Of a stretch of 64,000 nucleotides of DNA, positions 55,617 through 64,000 are shown in pieces. This DNA is from Cytophagales bacterium. GTDB lineage: Bacteria; Bacteroidota; Bacteroidia; Cytophagales; Thermoflexibacteraceae. The notes beneath the pieces were generated by a model that searched no databases, was not told the origin of the DNA, and saw only the letters and a list, made by a program, of their open reading frames with translations. The stretch is taken from positions 1 to 64,000 of the forward strand of contig JAAFKA010000005.1 in NCBI GenBank assembly GCA_013299115.1, read 5' to 3'. The position numbers were made by a program, and so were the translations under genes. Positions within the stretch are counted from its first letter, which is position 1. The number at the start of each line of letters is the position of its first letter.

Positions 55617-56474
55617 ATGAAAATCTTAGTAACAGGAAGCACAGGTTTCATTGGCAATGCTGTCATAGCGGAACTATTGAGCCAAAATATTGCCGTTGTT
55701 GCCACCTCCAGAGAGGAAACAAAGGCAAAAAAATATAATTGGTACGAAAAAGTTGAATATATTGAATCGGATTTATTAGCTTTGCACCCGAAAAACTTTT
55801 ACGAGGAGTTTCGCAAACCCACTCATGTCATTCATTTGGCTTGGGAAGGTTTGCCCAACTACAAAGATTGGTTTCATTTTGAAAGAAATTTGCCACATAG
55901 CTATCATTTTTTGAAAAATTTGGTGGAAAATGGGCTGCAAAACTTAACTGTAACAGGTACTTGTTTTGAATATGGAATGGTAAATGGTTGTTTGCACGAG
56001 GCAATGCCAACCAATCCGCAAAATCCCTACGGATTAGCAAAAGATAGTTTGCGAAAGTATTTGTTTTTTTTGCAACAAAAAATGTCTTTTCGTTTGCAAT
56101 GGGTACGTCTGTTTTATATGTATGGGCAGGGGCAGAGTGAAAAGTCTATTTTGTCGCAATTAGACAAGGCTTTGCAGCGAGGCGACAAGGTTTTTAATAT
56201 GTCGGGTGGCGAACAACTGCGGGATTATTTGCCTGTTTCGGAAGTAGCCAAAAGAATAGTGCAGTTGGCAATACACCCAACTACAAATGGAATTTATAAC
56301 TGTTGCAGTGGGCAGCCAATTTCTATCCGTAAATTGGTAGAAAATCATTTGGCAAGTCGCCAACAACAGATTGAGTTGAATTTAGGTTATTACCCCTATC
56401 CAGATTTTGAGCCTATGGCTTTTTGGGGGGATACAACAAAATATAATGAAAGCATACACAGCCATACAAGATAA
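55617..56474 (+). CDS. NAD-dependent epimerase/dehydratase, glycan cluster
   Basis: 285 residues from the ATG at 55617 (MKILVTGSTGFIGNAVIAEL); the upstream TTG start gives five extra residues. The Rossmann motif is VTGSTGFIG. The catalytic Tyr-x-x-x-Lys appears as NPYGLAKDSL (about 139-148). The protein belongs to the extended SDR epimerase/dehydratases that modify nucleotide sugars. It overlaps the next gene by 29 bases, so it is translationally coupled with the methyltransferase. Substrate unknown. Confidence 0.85.
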   Translation: MKILVTGSTGFIGNAVIAELLSQNIAVVATSREETKAKKYNWYEKVEYIESDLLALHPKNFYEEFRKPTHVIHLAWEGLPNYKDWFHFERNLPHSYHFLKNLVENGLQNLTVTGTCFEYGMVNGCLHEAMPTNPQNPYGLAKDSLRKYLFFLQQKMSFRLQWVRLFYMYGQGQSEKSILSQLDKALQRGDKVFNMSGGEQLRDYLPVSEVAKRIVQLAIHPTTNGIYNCCSGQPISIRKLVENHLASRQQQIELNLGYYPYPDFEPMAFWGDTTKYNESIHSHTR

Positions 56475-57537
56475 TTTTTCTTCGCCAATTTTTGGTTATC
56501 ATACCTTGTTTGCCCAGCAACAAGTGCCTGTTTTTCAGAATAAAGTCTATCCTACCCAACAGGAGGCATTGCAAGCACCCATAGGCGAGGTAGTTTTGGC
56601 ACAGTCTGCTGTTTCGGGTTTTGTCTATAACCTAAAATTTGATAACAACCAGATGAATTATGATGAAAACTACCAAAATGAGCAAGCAAATTCGGGAGTT
56701 TTTCAGCAACACCTCCAAAATGTATTGGCACAACTGCAAAATTATGGCATAACAGGCAAAAAAGTAGTGGAAATTGGTTGTGGCAAAGGACATTTTTTTG
56801 AAATGATGCTCGCAAAAGGAATAGATTGTATTGGCTTTGACCCTACTTATGAAGGACAGCACCCAAAAATTCGCAAAGAATATTTTACAGAAAAGTCTGC
56901 AATTCAGGCAGAGGTCATTGTGTTGAGGCACACCTTAGAGCATATTCCCTCGCCTTTTGACTTTTTGCACCAAATAGCCAAAGCAAATGGCTATCAGGGC
57001 AAAATTTTTATAGAAGTCCCTACTTTTGATTGGATTTTGAAAAAAGAGGCTTTTTGGGATATTTTCTACGAACATTGCAACTATTTTACCGAAAAAACCT
57101 TAGCCTTAGCTTTCAAAGAAGCACAAACAGGCAGTTTTTTTGGAGGTCAATACATTTATTTGTGGGCAGATTTGGCACAGTTGCAACCCACCATTAGCCA
57201 ACAAAGTTTTACGCCTTATCAGCCTTTGTTTGCTAAAACTCTTGCCCATTGGAAAAATTATTTGGCTACTAATCAAAACATTGCGATATGGGGGGCAGGG
57301 GCAAAAGGTTCAACCTTTTTGAATTTGTTAGACAGCCAACGCCAACAAGTCCGTTGTGTAATAGACATCAATCCCGCCAAACAAGGCAGGTTTATTGCCC
57401 GCACAGGACACCCTATTGTAAGCCCCAATGATTTGCAAAGTCTTGGTATTCAGCATATTATCGTGATGAACGAAAATTATTTAGAGGAAATACGCAGTGT
57501 GGTTGGAGATGCAAAAGTGCAATTAGTTACGTTGTAA
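56446..57537 (+). CDS. SAM-dependent C-methyltransferase, sugar-modifying type
   Basis: 363 residues from the ATG at 56446. SAM motif I is VVEIGCGKGHFFEMM (about 104-118); motif around HTLEHIPSPFDFL. The C-terminal part (about 265-363, IAIWGAGAKGSTFLNLLDS ... VIDINPAKQGR) matches the C-methyltransferase C-terminal domain, which binds a nucleotide sugar. The usual N-terminal zinc cysteines are not visible. Starts inside the end of the epimerase gene. With its neighbours it suggests synthesis of a branched or methylated deoxysugar. The stop lies within the base of a perfect hairpin. Confidence 0.85.
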   Translation: MKAYTAIQDNFSSPIFGYHTLFAQQQVPVFQNKVYPTQQEALQAPIGEVVLAQSAVSGFVYNLKFDNNQMNYDENYQNEQANSGVFQQHLQNVLAQLQNYGITGKKVVEIGCGKGHFFEMMLAKGIDCIGFDPTYEGQHPKIRKEYFTEKSAIQAEVIVLRHTLEHIPSPFDFLHQIAKANGYQGKIFIEVPTFDWILKKEAFWDIFYEHCNYFTEKTLALAFKEAQTGSFFGGQYIYLWADLAQLQPTISQQSFTPYQPLFAKTLAHWKNYLATNQNIAIWGAGAKGSTFLNLLDSQRQQVRCVIDINPAKQGRFIARTGHPIVSPNDLQSLGIQHIIVMNENYLEEIRSVVGDAKVQLVTL

Positions 57538-57596
57538 AAAAGTGTTTATATAGATGACATCTTTTTAAAAGATGTCATCTATATAAACACTTTTTT
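57536..57596. terminator. Perfect 61-nt hairpin
   Basis: 30-base perfect arms (57536-57565 and 57567-57596, with AGATGACATCTTTT centre and A6/T6 ends) around a single T. It follows the methyltransferase gene and precedes the CmcI-like gene. It shares the GATGACATCTT core with the hairpin at 62731-62765. Acts as a likely terminator or RNA-processing site in the cluster. Confidence 0.8.
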
Positions 57597-57635
57597 ACAA
57601 TCCCAAAATCAAAATCTATAAAAATATCAACAAAA

Positions 57636-58370
57636 ATGTCAAACCCCGTAGAAAAATTTAAGCAAGAAACCATAGAAAGAGTGGCTACGCAAGGCGACAA
57701 TCCTGCTGTATTGCAAACAGGCAAAGCCTTTATGTACGAAACCATTAAGTCGCAATATTCCTATAATTTCACGTGGATGGGCAGACCTATTGTGCAGTAT
57801 CCGCAAGATATGATAGCCATGCAAGAAATTATTTGGCGTTTGCAGCCCGACCTCATCATAGAAACAGGCATAGCCCATGGTGGCTCGTTGATTTACTATG
57901 CTTCCTTGCTCGAATTGATAGGCAAAGGCGAAATTTTAGGTATTGATATTGACATTCGTGAGCATAACCGAATGGAAATAGAAAAACACCCGATGGCAAA
58001 ACGAATAACTATGTTGCAAGGCTCGTCTATTGCACCTGAAATTATAGCACAAGTGCAAGCTAAGGCAGCAGGCAAAAAAACTGTTTTGGTAGTGCTGGAC
58101 TCCAACCACACCCACGCCCATGTGCTGGAGGAATTAAAATTATATGCTCCTTTTGTAAGTTTGGGTAGCTATATGGTTGCTTTTGATACCGTAGTGGAGG
58201 ATATTCCACAAGAATTTGAGTGGAACAGACCTTGGGGCATCGGCGACAATCCGAAAACTGCGGTTTGGGAGTTCTTAAAAAACAACACGAACTTTGAGAT
58301 TGATAAAGCAGTGGAAAATAAAATCATCATCAGCGTTGCTCCTGATGGCTATTTGAAAAGAGTGAAATAG
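57636..58370 (+). CDS. Cephalosporin hydroxylase-family (CmcI-like) protein
   Basis: 244 residues with IIETGIAHGGSLIYYASLLELIG (SAM/Rossmann motif, about 73-95), ILGIDIDIREHN and VLDSNHTHAHVLEEL. CmcI-family proteins are Rossmann-fold enzymes found in antibiotic and surface glycan loci, and the better-studied ones are methyltransferases rather than hydroxylases. In this cluster it probably modifies a sugar. It is separated from the previous gene by the 61-nt hairpin and from the next by 69 bp containing another hairpin. Confidence 0.85.
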   Translation: MSNPVEKFKQETIERVATQGDNPAVLQTGKAFMYETIKSQYSYNFTWMGRPIVQYPQDMIAMQEIIWRLQPDLIIETGIAHGGSLIYYASLLELIGKGEILGIDIDIREHNRMEIEKHPMAKRITMLQGSSIAPEIIAQVQAKAAGKKTVLVVLDSNHTHAHVLEELKLYAPFVSLGSYMVAFDTVVEDIPQEFEWNRPWGIGDNPKTAVWEFLKNNTNFEIDKAVENKIIISVAPDGYLKRVK

Positions 58371-58398
58371 AACTACAAATAAAAAACTTAAATATAAT

Positions 58399-58425
58399 CT
58401 TTCCAAGTTTTTGAAACTTGGAAAG
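58399..58425. repeat. 27-nt hairpin between CmcI-like and glycosyltransferase genes
   Basis: 12-base arms CTTTCCAAGTTT with loop TTG. Same structure as 50249-50279 and others of the AAGTTT hairpin set. Confidence 0.75.
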
Positions 58426-58439
58426 TATTTTTAATAACA

Positions 58440-59735
58440 ATGAAACAACACAAATTTACCATCATAGTACCGACCAGAGAAAGAGGTGATACATTGTATT
58501 GGTGCTTAAAAACCTTAGTGGCACAAGATTATGAAAATTTAGAAATTTTGGTTTCAGATAATTATAGCCAAGACAATACCAAAGAGGTTGTGCATTCTTT
58601 TGACGACAAACGTATCCGTTACATCAACACAGGGCAACGGGTAGATATGAGTAGTAATTGGGAATTTGCACTCAGTCATGTAACAGATGAAGAAAGTTAT
58701 GTAGGTTTTTTGGGAGATGATGATGGGTATTTGCCTCATGCTTTTACTACCTTAAACAAACTACTAAATTTATATCCGTTGGAGGCTGTGCTGTGGAAAT
58801 GTGCAAGTTTTTTTTGGCAACATACACAAAGAGAGGAGGTTACGCCTTTTTTAGAGATGCCTCTTACAAAAAATACAATAGAATTTATCGATGGCAAACG
58901 GCAATATGAAAAATATAAGGAGTTAAAACCATCAATTAGTGATTATGTATATGTGTATGGTGCGGCGGTAGCAAAGTATAGTGTGTATAAAAAAATTAAG
59001 GAAAAACAGAATAATTCTTTCTTTTTGTCTTCCTTGCCCGATTTATATTCGGCTTGTATTCTTACAAAAAACATAAAAAGTTACATTAAAACAGATACTT
59101 TGCTGACCGTGATGGGAACATCTGCAAAAGCTAACTCTAATCAAGGTGCAAAGGTAATAAAGGACTTTGTGGCAGAACAACAACGTCCTGTTTGTCATTA
59201 CCTTTTAGGCAATGAATTGATTTATGCTTGGGCTGTTTTTTATACAGATTCTATTTTATATGCGGAAACAAGCACAGAAACCAAGCCAAATGACCCACAA
59301 GTTAGTTTGGCAATAGACAAAATGTTGGGCGAGGTATTAAATGAAATGCAATACCACCACCCCAACCAGTACAACAAATTAGTAGACCAAATAAAGACTC
59401 TACTCCAAACACAGTATCCTGACAAGATTGCAAAATGGGAGAAAATAGTACGCCAAAAACCCTGTCTGTATGTCCAATCTGAAATTAGAGTCCTTGCTGG
59501 ACGAGGATTGACGAGTAGTAATTTAACAATAAACAATCGGGTTACGCATTGCGAAAATATTTTTGACGCTGTACAGTTTGTTTATGGCGTTTTGTTTGGA
59601 CAGGAAGTTACCCTTGCAAATAGAGCAGTAATAGAATTTCAAGTTGTTAATGCTAATTATGCTATGTTAGACAAATTACATTATTATCTTGGAAGGTTTA
59701 TAGCCAAATATACCCAAAAAAAAGTAGTGTTGTAA
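58440..59735 (+). CDS. Family 2 glycosyltransferase
   Basis: 431 residues. The N-terminal GT-A fold has FTIIVPTRERGDTLYWCLKTL, LVSDNYSQDNT and the metal-binding DxD region as FLGDDDGYLP (about 88-97). The second half is not obviously related to a known domain. It transfers a sugar from a nucleotide donor, probably to a surface glycan. Follows the CmcI-like gene and precedes an FkbM methyltransferase. Confidence 0.87.
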   Translation: MKQHKFTIIVPTRERGDTLYWCLKTLVAQDYENLEILVSDNYSQDNTKEVVHSFDDKRIRYINTGQRVDMSSNWEFALSHVTDEESYVGFLGDDDGYLPHAFTTLNKLLNLYPLEAVLWKCASFFWQHTQREEVTPFLEMPLTKNTIEFIDGKRQYEKYKELKPSISDYVYVYGAAVAKYSVYKKIKEKQNNSFFLSSLPDLYSACILTKNIKSYIKTDTLLTVMGTSAKANSNQGAKVIKDFVAEQQRPVCHYLLGNELIYAWAVFYTDSILYAETSTETKPNDPQVSLAIDKMLGEVLNEMQYHHPNQYNKLVDQIKTLLQTQYPDKIAKWEKIVRQKPCLYVQSEIRVLAGRGLTSSNLTINNRVTHCENIFDAVQFVYGVLFGQEVTLANRAVIEFQVVNANYAMLDKLHYYLGRFIAKYTQKKVVL

Positions 59736-59782
59736 ACACACGTTTCAACAAAAATTGTCAAACAACCGCAACTTACTATTTT

Positions 59783-60478
59783 ATGCTTAAAAATTTTATC
59801 AAAAAACTTTTATTCGGTTATACGCATTACCAACCTTCTTTTTCCATTGGGGCAGAAGATTTGGTACTGATTCACATTTTGCAAGATATTCAGCAAGGTT
59901 TTTATGTAGATATTGGGGCTTTCCACCCCGAAAAACATTCTAATACTTTCCTGTTGCACAAATACGGCTGGTCGGGTATCAACATCGATGCCATGCCCAG
60001 CGTCATTGATTTGTTCAAACAAGCAAGACCGAATGACATCAATTTAGAAATTGGAATTGCAGACAAAGCAGGCAGTTTGGATTTTTATATTTCGCAAAAC
60101 AATACGCTATTTAATAGTTTTGATGCCAATTTTCAGCAAGATTTATTATCGCAAGACGTAAAGAAAATAACCGTAGCCACCAAACCCTTGGCTATGATTT
60201 TAGATGAAAATTTACCAAAAAATCGACGTATTGATGCTTTACTAATAGATGTAGAGGGTTTTGAACTCAAAGTTTTGCAATCTAACAACTGGGGAAAATA
60301 CCGCCCACGCATTATTTTGATTGAGGATTTTACTACTTTTGTTGATGAGTTACCACAAAACGAATGTGTGCAGTTTTTGCAAACACAAGGCTACCGAGTG
60401 TTACACAAAATACCAAATGGCATTATTTTTTCGGAAAAAGGCAACCAACTTTCTAAATTTAACCGACTAATTCCTTAA
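59783..60478 (+). CDS. FkbM-family SAM methyltransferase
   Basis: 231 residues. The FkbM signature is clear: YVDIGAFHPEKHSNTFLLHKYGW and INIDAMPSVID, then GIADKAGSLDFYI and LLIDVEGFELKVL. The family O-methylates sugars and polyketides. It is the last gene of the glycan cluster and precedes a terminator-like hairpin at 60554. Confidence 0.9.
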   Translation: MLKNFIKKLLFGYTHYQPSFSIGAEDLVLIHILQDIQQGFYVDIGAFHPEKHSNTFLLHKYGWSGINIDAMPSVIDLFKQARPNDINLEIGIADKAGSLDFYISQNNTLFNSFDANFQQDLLSQDVKKITVATKPLAMILDENLPKNRRIDALLIDVEGFELKVLQSNNWGKYRPRIILIEDFTTFVDELPQNECVQFLQTQGYRVLHKIPNGIIFSEKGNQLSKFNRLIP

Positions 60479-60553
60479 CATGACAGCTAAATATTTGGCT
60501 TGTGGTAGCTCTGCCCCACTATGCAGGGAACTTTTACAGAATTTGTATAAAAA

Positions 60554-60586
60554 ATTCGTCTTACAAATCAAAGTTGTAAGACGAAT
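60554..60586. terminator. Bidirectional hairpin between convergent genes
   Basis: 13-base perfect arms ATTCGTCTTACAA with a 7-base loop, between the FkbM gene (+) and the DUF4332 gene (-). Confidence 0.75.
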
Positions 60587-60613
60587 AGAAAAAATAATAA
60601 CATTTTTACAAAC

Positions 60614-61021
60614 TTAGTGTGTTACCACAGGAGGTAATTCCTTTGCTTGGTTGATAAAACTTTCTACGGCAGTCAAAGCAGGCACCTGGCGAACTAATTT
60701 TTTCTCTTCGTTCACTTCTATTATTTTGGCGTGCAAGTTTTCAGCTTTGCGGTTGCGGAGTTCTTTTACAGTGTCCACACCTGCTGCTTTCAAAATCTCT
60801 GCATTTTGAGAACTTACACCTTTGATACGGAACAAATCTGCCATATTAACCCAGTCTAAGATTTTGCCTTCGTCTAAACCAGAGGCTTCTGCAATTTTTT
60901 TGCGACCAGCTTTGTCTTTGCCCAAGTCGAGCAATTTCTCTACTGTTTTGATGCCTGCTAAACCTAATTTTTCGGCATAAGCAGGTCCTATGCCTTCGAT
61001 GTCTGTGATTTTGTAAGCCAT
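60614..61021 (-). CDS. DUF4332 helix-hairpin-helix protein
   Basis: 135 residues made of two helix-hairpin-helix units: IEGIGPAYAEKLGLAGIKTVEKLLDLG and IKGVSSQNAEILKAAGVDTVKELR, as in DUF4332. Related proteins bind DNA or RNA non-specifically or act as adaptors; the exact function is unknown. Transcribed alone, divergent from the WG-repeat gene. Confidence 0.88.
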   Translation of the reverse strand: MAYKITDIEGIGPAYAEKLGLAGIKTVEKLLDLGKDKAGRKKIAEASGLDEGKILDWVNMADLFRIKGVSSQNAEILKAAGVDTVKELRNRKAENLHAKIIEVNEEKKLVRQVPALTAVESFINQAKELPPVVTH

Positions 61022-61255
61022 GATTTTGTGCTATTTTGGTTTTTGAGTTACGTTTCGGTGGTAGTATAGCCACTACCTACTTTCTGTTCTAATATTGCAA
61101 ACAAAATACCTAAATAGCAAGTTTTATAGTAAATTAATTTGGAAAATTAGTAAAAATAACTTATCTTTATACTGATGTATTAAAAAATGCAAAAAAGCAC
61201 AACCATTTTACCTGCTTTTATCGTATATTGGTACAAAATTTAATTTATCTCCGTT

Positions 61256-62620
61256 ATGCAAGAAAAATATATCATCTTATTGGCTTTGCTTTTAAGCCCT
61301 ATGGCTGAGGTCGTAGATAGATGGCAAGCAATAGACGCACCTGCTAAGACTTTGCAACTCGATATTACCCAAAATCCAGAAACTGTGTATCCTTATACAG
61401 TAAAAGGCAAGTACGGCTTTACGAGCAAAGAGGGCGTGGTAGTCAATCCCAAATACGACTATGCAGACAGTTTGCGTGAGCAAATGGCATTGGTTGTATT
61501 GAAAGCCAAATGGGGTTTTGTCAATAAAACAGGCAACGAAGTGGTGCAACTGACCTACGAGGAGGCTCATAGTTTCAGCGAAAGCCTTGCTGCGGTGAGT
61601 GTAAACAAAAAATGGGGTTTTATAGACCCACAAGGGCAAAAAGTTGTGGAGTTTAAATACGACTATGTAGGCAAATTTCACGATGGATTGGCTCCTGTCA
61701 AACTCAAAGGCAAATATGGCTACATCAACAAAAAAAGTATGATGGTTATTCCTGCCAAGTATGACGAAGCCCAAAATTTCAGCAACGGCATCGCCTTAGT
61801 AGGCGTTGAGGGTATGTATGGCTTTATAGACAAGACAGGCAAACAAATTACAGCACCAAAATACGATTTTGCGGGAGATTTCAAAGATGGCATTGCGGTA
61901 GTAGCCAAAATGGACGCAGAAACAGGCATGAACAAATACGGCTTTATCAACAAAACAGGCAAAGAAATCACCGCCCTCAAATACGATAATGCGTTGAGTT
62001 TTGCCGATGGTTTTGCATTGGTTACTAACGAAGAAGGCAAATTTGGTTTTATAGACAAAACAGGCAAAGAAGTTATTGCACTGAAATACGAATATGCTGC
62101 AAGTTTTAGCAACGGATTAGCCCCTGTGAGTATCAACGGCAAATATGGATTCATAGACCGCAATGGTTCGCAAGCAATTCCTATCAAATATGACGAAGTA
62201 TCTGGTTTTTCCGAAGGGTTGGCAAGGGTGCAAAGTGGAGGAAAATATGGATTTGTAAACAGCCAAGGCAGAGAAGTGGTAGCCCTCAAATACACCAAAG
62301 CCGATAATTTTTCAGAAGGTTTGGCTTCGGTTACTGTTGGCGGTAAATTGGAAGGAAATGTAGTAGTAGGTGGCAAAAGTGGACACATAGACTACAACGG
62401 CAAAGAAGTAGTGAGTCTAAAATACGAGCAAACAGAAAGTTTTGCAGAAGGTTTGGCAGTGGTCAAACTGAATGGGAAATTTGGTTATGTAGATTGTCAA
62501 GGCAACGAGGTAATTGCTTGCAAATATCAAGGGGCTGGTGCTTTCAACAATGGCGTAGCAGAAGTTATTTTGTCTTCGGGTATGTCGAAAAAAATAGACA
62601 AAGAAGGCAAAGAAAATTAA
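61256..62620 (+). CDS. WG-repeat protein
   Basis: 454 residues with at least 11 WG repeats of about 34 residues, each of the form GKYGFIDKTGKEVIALKY and a following FSEGLAxV. The N-terminus (YIILLALLLSPMAEVV) is a weak signal peptide, so the protein may be periplasmic or cell-surface. WG repeats are thought to be binding modules of unknown ligand. Three hairpins lie downstream. Confidence 0.9.
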   Translation: MQEKYIILLALLLSPMAEVVDRWQAIDAPAKTLQLDITQNPETVYPYTVKGKYGFTSKEGVVVNPKYDYADSLREQMALVVLKAKWGFVNKTGNEVVQLTYEEAHSFSESLAAVSVNKKWGFIDPQGQKVVEFKYDYVGKFHDGLAPVKLKGKYGYINKKSMMVIPAKYDEAQNFSNGIALVGVEGMYGFIDKTGKQITAPKYDFAGDFKDGIAVVAKMDAETGMNKYGFINKTGKEITALKYDNALSFADGFALVTNEEGKFGFIDKTGKEVIALKYEYAASFSNGLAPVSINGKYGFIDRNGSQAIPIKYDEVSGFSEGLARVQSGGKYGFVNSQGREVVALKYTKADNFSEGLASVTVGGKLEGNVVVGGKSGHIDYNGKEVVSLKYEQTESFAEGLAVVKLNGKFGYVDCQGNEVIACKYQGAGAFNNGVAEVILSSGMSKKIDKEGKEN

Positions 62621-62629
62621 AAAAACGTG

Positions 62630-62765
62630 CTTTGGGATTCTCAAATCCCAAAGTAAAAGTTTTTCAAACTCTGCGTTTCGGTTTTGAGAAACCGAAACGA
62701 CGTTACTTTTACCGAAACCACGTTACTTTCAAAGATGACATCTTCCGAAAAAAGATGTCATCTTT
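62630..62765. terminator. Three successive hairpins between convergent genes
   Basis: CTTTGGGATT-loop-AATCCCAAAG (62630-62653), CGTTTCGGTTT-TGAG-AAACCGAAACG (62674-62699) and AAAGATGACATCTT-loop-AAGATGTCATCTTT (62731-62765). The last shares its core with 57536-57596. Together they would terminate both converging transcripts. Confidence 0.75.
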
Positions 62766-62771
62766 TTCATT

Positions 62772-63614
62772 TTAGTCCAAAATAATAGTTTTGTTGCCAC
62801 TCACAAACACACAATCTTCAAAAACTAACCGCAAAGCATTGGCAAGTACCAATTTCTCCACATCTCTGCCCGTTTGTGCCATATCAAACGGCGTTTGGCT
62901 GTGGTCAACATGGTGAACTGCTTGCTTGATAATAGGACCATCATCGAGGTCGTTGTTTACAAAGTGAGCCGTAGCCCCTATGATTTTCACGCCACGTTGG
63001 TAGGCTTGTTTGTAGGGATTAGCACCAATGAAGGCGGGCAAAAACGAATGGTGAATATTGACTATTCGATTAGGAAAATCAGCAACAAATTCAGGGGTTA
63101 GTATCCGCATAAATTTGGCAAGTACCAAATAATGTGGGTTGTATTGATTGACTAATGCTTTTATTTCCTGCTCGTGTTCTTGCCTGCTCTTGCCCTCGTG
63201 TGTGAGGTAATGATAAGGTATGTCAAACTTTTCGGTAAATTTTTGCAAGGTATTGTAATTGCCAATAACAGCTAAAATATTGGCATTCAGGTCTTTAAAT
63301 TGATACCTGCAAAGCAATTCCGCCAAACAATGGTGTTCTTTGGTTACCAAAATAACAATATTTTTTTTGACCTTAGACGACATTTTTATCACTGCTTCGG
63401 GAGGCAAGGCTGCTTTGAGTTGCTTCATTACCGACTCCTCGTATAATTCGCCTGAAAATTCTGTTCGCATAAAAAAGTGATTGGTTTCTTTCTCTACAAA
63501 CTCACTATTGCGAATGATATTTAGTTGGTTGTTATACAAAATATTGGTTATCCGATAGACCAGACCTATTTGGTCTTGGCAATCTATCAATAACGTATAA
63601 GTAAGATTTTCCAT
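62772..63614 (-). CDS. purU: Formyltetrahydrofolate deformylase
   Basis: 280 residues from the ATG at 63614 (MENLTYTLLIDCQDQIGLVY); an upstream start at 63701 would add 29 residues absent from the family. Residues about 1-85 form an ACT domain and the rest is the formyltransferase-like domain, with NIHHSFLPAF and DDGPIIKQAVHHVDH holding the catalytic Asn, His and Asp. The enzyme hydrolyses 10-formyl-THF to THF and formate, supplying formate for purine synthesis. Transcribed alone. Length and motifs fit PurU well. Confidence 0.93.
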   Translation of the reverse strand: MENLTYTLLIDCQDQIGLVYRITNILYNNQLNIIRNSEFVEKETNHFFMRTEFSGELYEESVMKQLKAALPPEAVIKMSSKVKKNIVILVTKEHHCLAELLCRYQFKDLNANILAVIGNYNTLQKFTEKFDIPYHYLTHEGKSRQEHEQEIKALVNQYNPHYLVLAKFMRILTPEFVADFPNRIVNIHHSFLPAFIGANPYKQAYQRGVKIIGATAHFVNNDLDDGPIIKQAVHHVDHSQTPFDMAQTGRDVEKLVLANALRLVFEDCVFVSGNKTIILD

Positions 63615-63861
63615 TAGCTCTGTATGGGGCTTGTACCTATTTAAAAGAATAAGAATTAAATAAACTGACCTTTTGGCTTTATTCGGTCTGGTAAACGCCA
63701 CAAAGATAGAATAAAAAAGTTGCTTTATTCAATTTTTGTTAGTTAGTATTTTCTGTTGTCTGAAAATTTTGTGAGAATCTTTTGGGCAAAACATTTGATA
63801 AATCAAATGCCTACATTGTTTCCATTTCACAAAAATTTTCATCAAAAAAGCAAGGACAAAA
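63615..63861. other. Spacer without recognised features
   Basis: AT-rich spacer between purU and a gene ending at 63862. No clear promoter or hairpin is seen. Confidence 0.5.
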
Positions 63862-63999
63862 TTATTCAGAAATAGGTACATACTCCAATGGAAGTTCAGT
63901 AGCCACTCCTAAAAAAGACCAATATCCATACTGTAAAATAGATAAAGGATTTTCTAAATAGCCATTGAGATAAAAAGTAGCTGGTTTGGTTTGATTCAT
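63862..63999 (-). CDS. End of a gene running off the right edge, or a short frame
   Basis: A minus-strand frame starting at an ATG at 63999 (MNQTKPATFYLNGYLENPLS) and ending VATELPLEYVPISE, stop at 63862. It is probably the last 45 codons of a longer gene starting beyond the window, but could be a short frame. Not recognised. Confidence 0.45.
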   Translation of the reverse strand: MNQTKPATFYLNGYLENPLSILQYGYWSFLGVATELPLEYVPISE

Positions 64000-64000
64000 T

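Overview
The window looks like a Bacteroidetes chromosome of the Cytophagales type. The evidence is its AT-rich bases, several secreted proteins ending in type IX secretion (T9SS) sorting or gliding-motility C-terminal domains, Porin_10-like and helix-hairpin-helix outer-membrane proteins, a beta-propeller sensor kinase, and promoters of the Bacteroidetes form TTG-N19-TAnnTTTG. I see no rRNA, tRNA, CRISPR array, prophage or transposase gene.

Layout. (1) 1-7917 (-): one giant open frame, a secreted multidomain exonuclease-endonuclease-phosphatase family nuclease whose C-terminus lies off the left edge. The many plus-strand frames there are shadows. (2) 8164-10290 (+): HHH outer-membrane protein. 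(3) 10388-13999 (-): an LRR-ROC-COR-TIR protein, preceded by about 1.6 kb of nested inverted repeats and a 421-bp tandem array carrying truncated copies of the start of that gene. (4) 15621-18364 (-): MoxR-like ATPase and VWA protein. (5) 18753-30009 (+): leucyl aminopeptidase, porin-like protein, propeller histidine kinase, and an IgGFc-binding/PKD/Ig secreted protein. (6) 30059-35586 (-): a type IIG-like restriction-modification protein, a tandem methylase-only paralogue and the 5' stub of a third copy. (7) 35795-38165 (-): DUF2911 protein and MacB/FtsX-type permease. (8) 38342-41443 (+): secreted protein of 11 Ig-like repeats. (9) 41565-43943 (-): a DUF4435 (TOPRIM-like) protein paired with an AAA ATPase whose C-terminus carries PPR-like repeats; the pair resembles PARIS (AriA/AriB) defence systems. 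(10) 44124-46171 (-): RlmB and a DUF4097-like protein. (11) 46451-50241 (+): apparent operon of a T9SS protein, an orphan gp25 baseplate-like protein and biotin carboxylase. (12) 50590-55510 (+): SpoIIE phosphatase and a gliding-motility-type giant protein. (13) 55617-60478 (+): surface glycan cluster. (14) 60614-64000: DUF4332, WG-repeat protein, PurU and the end of one more gene.

Two themes stand out. First, at least three candidate immunity loci (LRR-ROC-COR-TIR, the type IIG duplication, AAA-PPR/DUF4435) sit among housekeeping and surface genes. Second, the window is full of short palindromic elements in several sequence families. They lie between genes, but at least six lie inside four protein-coding genes without breaking the frame. 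One is bounded by a 13-bp direct repeat; another is exactly 105 bp (35 codons) between its outer ends. This resembles the Rickettsia palindromic elements and is my main candidate for an undescribed system here.

Genes act together in the MoxR/VWA pair, the restriction-modification pair, the ATPase/DUF4435 pair, the 46451-50241 operon and the glycan cluster. The secreted proteins need T9SS machinery, which is not in this window.
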